A stretch of 9,600 bases of DNA, taken from NCBI GenBank assembly GCA_002362155.1, contig DETN01000207.1, forward strand, positions 1 to 9,600. Reading direction: 5' to 3'. A model generated the notes under the pieces. The model saw only the letters and a program-made list of their open reading frames with translations, did not search any database and was not told where the DNA came from. The stretch comes from Lachnospiraceae bacterium UBA3287 (GTDB taxonomy: Bacteria; Bacillota; Clostridia; Lachnospirales; Lachnospiraceae). The translations under genes were made by a program, and so were the position numbers. This document shows positions 7,190 through 9,600 of the stretch, one piece after another (the stretch's first letter is position 1; each line of letters starts with the position of its first letter).

Positions 7190-7220
7190 AAAAAAAGCAC
7201 CGCAGGAGGTCCTGCGGTGC
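7190..7220 (-). terminator. Strong intrinsic terminator of the GntR-ABC operon
   Basis: A GC-rich inverted repeat (7197-7206 with 7211-7220, arms GCACCGCAGG/CCTGCGGTGC, tight 4-base loop) is followed on the minus strand by seven T's (7196-7190). It lies 96 bases beyond the permease stop codon. The 95 bases between hold no gene that I can see. Confidence 0.92.
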
Positions 7221-7315
7221 AAAGAAAAGAAAAAGTTTATTCTGTTATGCAGTCATTTGCGGTTTTGTAATGATCCGCTGCCCTGCCGCGATCCGGATCC
7301 TGTGTCATACCCGGC

Positions 7316-7966
7316 TCAGAATTCCTTTTTCTCCATGATGCGCACGCTGCACAGATAGGAAATGAAGGAAAGGATCCCGCAGACGGCTGTCAGAATCAGA
7401 AGAACGACCGCTGGAGACATGGCCTCCAGCGTTTTTTCCAGGCCTGCAAAGGACGCCTCCCGGCCGGACATGACCTGCTTTGCCCCCAAAGCGATCAGAG
7501 CCATGACTCCGAATACAAGATAGAGGGCGACCCTGCTTTTTTCCGAGCCGTATTTCAGGACCAGGGGAATGAAGACAGAGACCGACAGGAAAAGGACCGG
7601 GATCAGGGACAGCAGCATGGGAAGATCTCTGACCGGGTCCCCGCTGCTGCGTACCAGGCTCCCCAGACAGTAGATGAGAGCGCCGGCACACCAGGAAGCC
7701 GCTTCCATGAAGAGACTGAATAGGTATTTTTCCCTCACGTAGGTCTTTCTTTCAAAGGGAAGGGTCATGAGAAAGGCAAAGCCGTTGTCAAACTCGTCAT
7801 AGCTGATGGTCCCCACCGCTAAGATGGACCCCAGCATGGTCAGATATCCCACCAGGAAAGTTCCGTCCCTGGCTGCCCCCATGATCAGGGCCATTACGAT
7901 AAAGATCAGAAGGGTCTGCTTTCTGGCCAGAGTAAGACGCAGATCTTTTTCGAACAGTCCACGCAT
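7316..7966 (-). CDS. ABC-2 type permease (PF13346-like)
   Basis: A 216-residue integral membrane protein with about six helices (roughly 18-31, 36-53, 84-104, 117-137, 146-164, 184-206). The opening MRGLFEKDLRL and the conserved block YDEFDNGFAFLMTLPF with RKTYVREKY (residues 56-81) are typical of the ABC-2 permease family that partners stand-alone ATPases behind GntR/YtrA regulators. It should form the membrane channel of an exporter energised by the upstream ATPase. The ATG at 7966 lies one base after the ATPase stop codon, and AGGAGG (7980-7975) sits inside the end of the ATPase gene with 8-base spacing, so the two are tightly coupled. There is a single permease, so the complex is probably an ATPase dimer with a permease dimer. 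Substrate is unknown; relatives are linked to antimicrobial peptide or cell-wall stress responses. Confidence 0.88.
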   Translation of the reverse strand: MRGLFEKDLRLTLARKQTLLIFIVMALIMGAARDGTFLVGYLTMLGSILAVGTISYDEFDNGFAFLMTLPFERKTYVREKYLFSLFMEAASWCAGALIYCLGSLVRSSGDPVRDLPMLLSLIPVLFLSVSVFIPLVLKYGSEKSRVALYLVFGVMALIALGAKQVMSGREASFAGLEKTLEAMSPAVVLLILTAVCGILSFISYLCSVRIMEKKEF

Positions 7967-7967
7967 A

Positions 7968-8813
7968 TCAGTGTCCTCCTGTCATCATGAGAATCAGGTC
8001 GTCGATGCTGCCGTTTTCAATGACGATGCCGGGATAGTTCTCGGCATAAAACTGCTTCTGGTCCGTAAAGCACACATAGCCGAAGGGATCTTTTCTGCTG
8101 CGCAGGATATGGCTTTTGTCCAGCTTTTCGAAGTCCTCTCCGCTGACCTTGAGGATGGCATAGGAGTCAAGAAGGACGTCGGTATCCTCGTGCAGAAGGA
8201 TCTTTCCGTCACCGATCAGATAGATATCGTCGCACAGGCTCTCCAGGTCCGAGGAGATATGGGATGTGATCAGAACGGAGCAGCCCTCGTTTTCCGTCAG
8301 ATACTGCCGCAGCAGGTCCAGAATGTCGTTTCTTGCCTGTACGTCCAGTCCGGCCGTGGGCTCGTCCATGACAAGGAGGGAAGCCCTGTGGCTGATGGCG
8401 GAAAGGACCCTCAGCTTTGCCTTCATGCCGGTGGAAAACTCGCTGATCCTCTTATCTTCGGAGAGTCCCTGGGCCCTGCAGTTTTCTCTGAAATAATCTT
8501 CGTCGAAGGTGGGGTACATCTTTTTCAGAATGGCAGCCACGTCCTTGACCCGCAGGTAGGAGCTGAAGCCGGATTCGGCCAGAGCCGCTCCGATGGCCGC
8601 CTTTTCCTTTCCCGTCAGCATGGCGGCGTCTTTGCCGCCTATGGTGATCCGTCCTGCGTCGGTCCGGATCAGGCCCAGCAGGGCCTTGATGAAGGTGGTC
8701 TTTCCGGCTCCGTTTCTGCCGACGATGCCGGTCACGGCCCCGTCCTTTATCTCCATGGAAAGCTCCAGCCGGAAATCTCCGTATGTTTTTACAAGGTTAT
8801 CAACTATGACCAT
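7968..8813 (-). CDS. ABC transporter ATP-binding protein (BcrA/YtrB type)
   Basis: This 281-residue ATPase has Walker A GRNGAGKTT (32-40), signature FSTGM (126-130), Walker B LLVMDE (146-151) with catalytic E151, D-loop GLD (155-157) and switch His H185. At the Q-loop place I read AESGF with E80 where Gln is usual, a substitution common in the BcrA-like ATPases that serve ABC-2 permeases. Residues ~210-281 form the extra C-terminal region of this class. The start at 8813 overlaps the end of the GntR gene by ten bases and has GGAGG (8825-8821) seven bases upstream, inside the GntR coding sequence. It energises the permease that follows and is probably repressed by the GntR protein. Specific substrate cannot be told. 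Confidence 0.92.
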   Translation of the reverse strand: MVIVDNLVKTYGDFRLELSMEIKDGAVTGIVGRNGAGKTTFIKALLGLIRTDAGRITIGGKDAAMLTGKEKAAIGAALAESGFSSYLRVKDVAAILKKMYPTFDEDYFRENCRAQGLSEDKRISEFSTGMKAKLRVLSAISHRASLLVMDEPTAGLDVQARNDILDLLRQYLTENEGCSVLITSHISSDLESLCDDIYLIGDGKILLHEDTDVLLDSYAILKVSGEDFEKLDKSHILRSRKDPFGYVCFTDQKQFYAENYPGIVIENGSIDDLILMMTGGH

Positions 8814-9187
8814 TGGTAGTCCTCCAGTATGATCTCTACGATTTCAAGGATCTCCTCCCTGCCAAGGCCCACCGCGGCTGCCTTGGATACGGCGGCTGCG
8901 AAGTCGTCCTCCACGGATTTCCTGCGGGCTTCCAGGGCCAGCTGCCGGTCGGCTGCCGCCACGTAGGTCCCCTTTCCGTGTACGGTGACCACAAAGCCTT
9001 CCTCTTCCAGTCTGTCATAGGCCTTCTTGACAGTCAGGGCGCTGATGCGCAGCTTTCCCGAAAGGGCCCGCACAGAGGGGAGGGCTTCGTTTTCGGAAAG
9101 CTCTCCGTTTATGATGGCATTCTTTACCTGATCCATCAGCTGCTCGTAGATGGGTACCATTGAGCTGTTGTTAAGAATGATATGCAT
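8804..9187 (-). CDS. GntR-family transcriptional regulator, YtrA subfamily
   Basis: A 127-residue regulator with a winged helix-turn-helix in residues ~10-78: VPIYEQLMDQVKNAIINGEL, LPSVRALSGKLRISALTVKKAY, and the wing HGKGTYVA. Only about 50 residues follow, which is the short helical tail of the YtrA subfamily rather than a large effector-binding domain. It most likely represses its own operon, the ATPase and permease genes that overlap or follow it, and releases DNA in response to a cell-envelope or drug signal; this is the usual arrangement of the subfamily, not shown here. The ATG at 9187 is chosen because GGAGG (9200-9196) lies eight bases upstream; a slightly longer frame from the ATG at 9202 would begin on the ribosome binding site itself. 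The gene's promoter contains a matching palindromic operator. Confidence 0.93.
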   Translation of the reverse strand: MHIILNNSSMVPIYEQLMDQVKNAIINGELSENEALPSVRALSGKLRISALTVKKAYDRLEEEGFVVTVHGKGTYVAAADRQLALEARRKSVEDDFAAAVSKAAAVGLGREEILEIVEIILEDYQWS

Positions 9188-9206
9188 ATCTTCCGCCTCC
9201 ATAAAC

Positions 9207-9235
9207 AGTGTATATCAGTATATAACTGTAGTCAA
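9207..9235 (-). promoter_or_regulatory. Sigma-A promoter of the gntR-ABC operon
   Basis: On the minus strand TTGACT (9235-9230) and TACACT (9212-9207) are exactly 17 bases apart. Transcription should start at about 9202-9198, only a few bases before or within the GGAGG ribosome binding site. The -35 box lies in the centre of the inverted repeat at 9216-9248. Confidence 0.7.
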
Positions 9236-9248
9236 CTGTTATATACTG
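9216..9248. promoter_or_regulatory. Probable GntR operator: 11-bp perfect inverted repeat
   Basis: CAGTATATAAC (9216-9226) and GTTATATACTG (9238-9248) form a perfect 11-bp inverted repeat with an 11-base spacer that holds the -35 hexamer. A third, related half-site, ACAGTGTATAT (9205-9215), overlaps the -10 box. Bound repressor would block RNA polymerase, which fits autoregulation by the adjacent YtrA-type regulator. Which half-sites pair in the true operator cannot be decided from the sequence alone. Confidence 0.7.
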
Positions 9249-9278
9249 TTTGTCCCATATTTCTTTTGCCCGTCCACT

Positions 9279-9292
9279 GGGTCCCGGGACCC
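9279..9292. repeat. 14-bp perfect palindrome in the intergenic region
   Basis: GGGTCCCGGGACCC is fully self-complementary and lies about 30 bases upstream of the gntR operator. It has no loop and no T-run, so it is neither a typical terminator nor clearly an operator. Its role is unknown. Confidence 0.5.
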
Positions 9293-9322
9293 GCCCATAA
9301 CCTCATAAACAGAAAACCGAAT

Positions 9323-9336
9323 GGAACCGTGGTTCC
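9323..9336. repeat. Short inverted repeat in the intergenic region
   Basis: GGAACC and GGTTCC flank a 2-base centre. It lies between the palindrome at 9279-9292 and the terminator at 9353-9400. It could be a protein site or chance. Confidence 0.35.
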
Positions 9337-9352
9337 CCTGAGAAAGGCCTGA

Positions 9353-9400
9353 AAAAAACGCAGAAGAGCCTTCCCTTCGCAAGGCTCTTCTGCGTTTTTT
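9353..9400. terminator. Strong bidirectional intrinsic terminator
   Basis: A perfect 20-bp inverted repeat (9353-9372 with 9381-9400, 8-base loop) has a GC-rich core (CGCAGAAGAGCC/GGCTCTTCTGCG) flanked by six A's and six T's. It can therefore stop transcription in both directions. It lies 20 bases past the stop codon at 9421 and ends the transcript of the right-hand gene. Confidence 0.92.
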
Positions 9401-9420
9401 CTGCGTTTCCATCGCCTGCA

Positions 9421-9600
9421 TCAGCGAACGCTCAGGTCGAAGGCATCGAAGGTCCCCCAGGCATTGGCCGATGCCCTGGCCCTTAAACCGAAGGTAATCC
9501 TGTCCCCGGCGTTGATCTTGACTCCCCCGATCTGCACATCCTGCCAGACCTGCCAGCCTGCCAGGGTAAAGGGAACTGTCTGTTCCTTTCCGTTGACGGA
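9421..9600 (-). CDS. C-terminal end of a protein with a probable carbohydrate-binding-like beta-sandwich (start beyond right edge)
   Basis: Only the last 59 residues and the TGA (9423-9421) are in the window. They read as beta-strands: VPFTLAGWQVWQDVQIGG (9-26), then VKINAGDRITFGLRARA and NAWGTFDAFDLSVR at the end. The pattern GWxxWxxVxI, then a short VxxGDxIxFGL strand, and WGxFDxFxL at the C-terminus resembles the last strands of galactose-binding-like or CBM-type modules. Such modules are found in extracellular glycoside hydrolases of gut Clostridia, for example those attached to GH53 galactanases. The host enzyme, a signal peptide and the catalytic domain cannot be seen. The family assignment is by resemblance only; a non-enzymatic surface protein is possible. 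Confidence 0.6.
   Translation of the reverse strand, partial: SVNGKEQTVPFTLAGWQVWQDVQIGGVKINAGDRITFGLRARASANAWGTFDAFDLSVR

Noticed and set aside
7272..7299. GATCCG...CGGATC repeats between the permease stop and its terminator
   Set aside because: Short, overlapping, and partly from restriction-site-like low-complexity words. No stable stem is better than the real terminator at 7190-7220.
9388..9408. Ten-base direct repeat TTCTGCGTTT, two copies 11 bases apart beside the terminator
   Set aside because: It looks like a small local duplication of the terminator's arm. There are no further copies, so it is not an array.

Overview
All ten genes in this window lie on the minus strand, so transcription runs from high to low coordinates. 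Coding density is high, the DNA is moderately GC-rich, genes are preceded by AGGAGG-type ribosome binding sites, and gene groups are separated by strong hairpin-plus-T-run terminators. Together with the gene families, this suggests a Bacillota chromosome, most likely an anaerobic Clostridia/Lachnospiraceae-type organism. That placement is inference, and the species cannot be read from the window. I see no RNA gene, insertion sequence, integrase, CRISPR array or plasmid function.

Layout in transcription order, from the right edge: (1) 9600-9421, the last 59 residues of a protein ending in what looks like a carbohydrate-binding beta-sandwich, closed by a strong terminator. (2) 9187-7316, a self-contained operon of a short GntR/YtrA-type repressor, an ABC ATPase and a six-helix ABC-2 permease. 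Its promoter carries a perfect 11-bp inverted repeat around the -35 box, and a terminator follows. (3) 7113-6267, two small membrane-anchored proteins, a DUF2500-like protein and an unrecognised two-helix protein, with a terminator. (4) 6075-4630, a MATE-family multidrug/Na+ antiporter with its own good promoter. (5) 4458-825, two overlapping genes for a heterodimeric ABC exporter of the BmrCD / LmrCD / TM287-288 type. It has a candidate promoter, an upstream dyad and a hairpin in the leader, and a probable terminator follows. (6) 609-1, the N-terminal half of the Na+/serine-threonine symporter SstT, cut by the left edge.

The theme is membrane transport: three separate export machines (GntR-controlled ABC-2, MATE, heterodimeric ABC exporter) and one amino-acid importer. 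The ABC pair shows complementary departures from the consensus motifs. The first subunit has Asp in place of the catalytic Glu but a perfect LSGGQ, and the second has the catalytic Glu but an altered LSTGE signature. This predicts one active and one degenerate ATP site.

I do not see a clearly undescribed defence, mobile or biosynthetic system. The items most worth a second look are regulatory: the leader and dyad in front of the ABC exporter, the GntR operator/promoter, and the pair of small membrane proteins.
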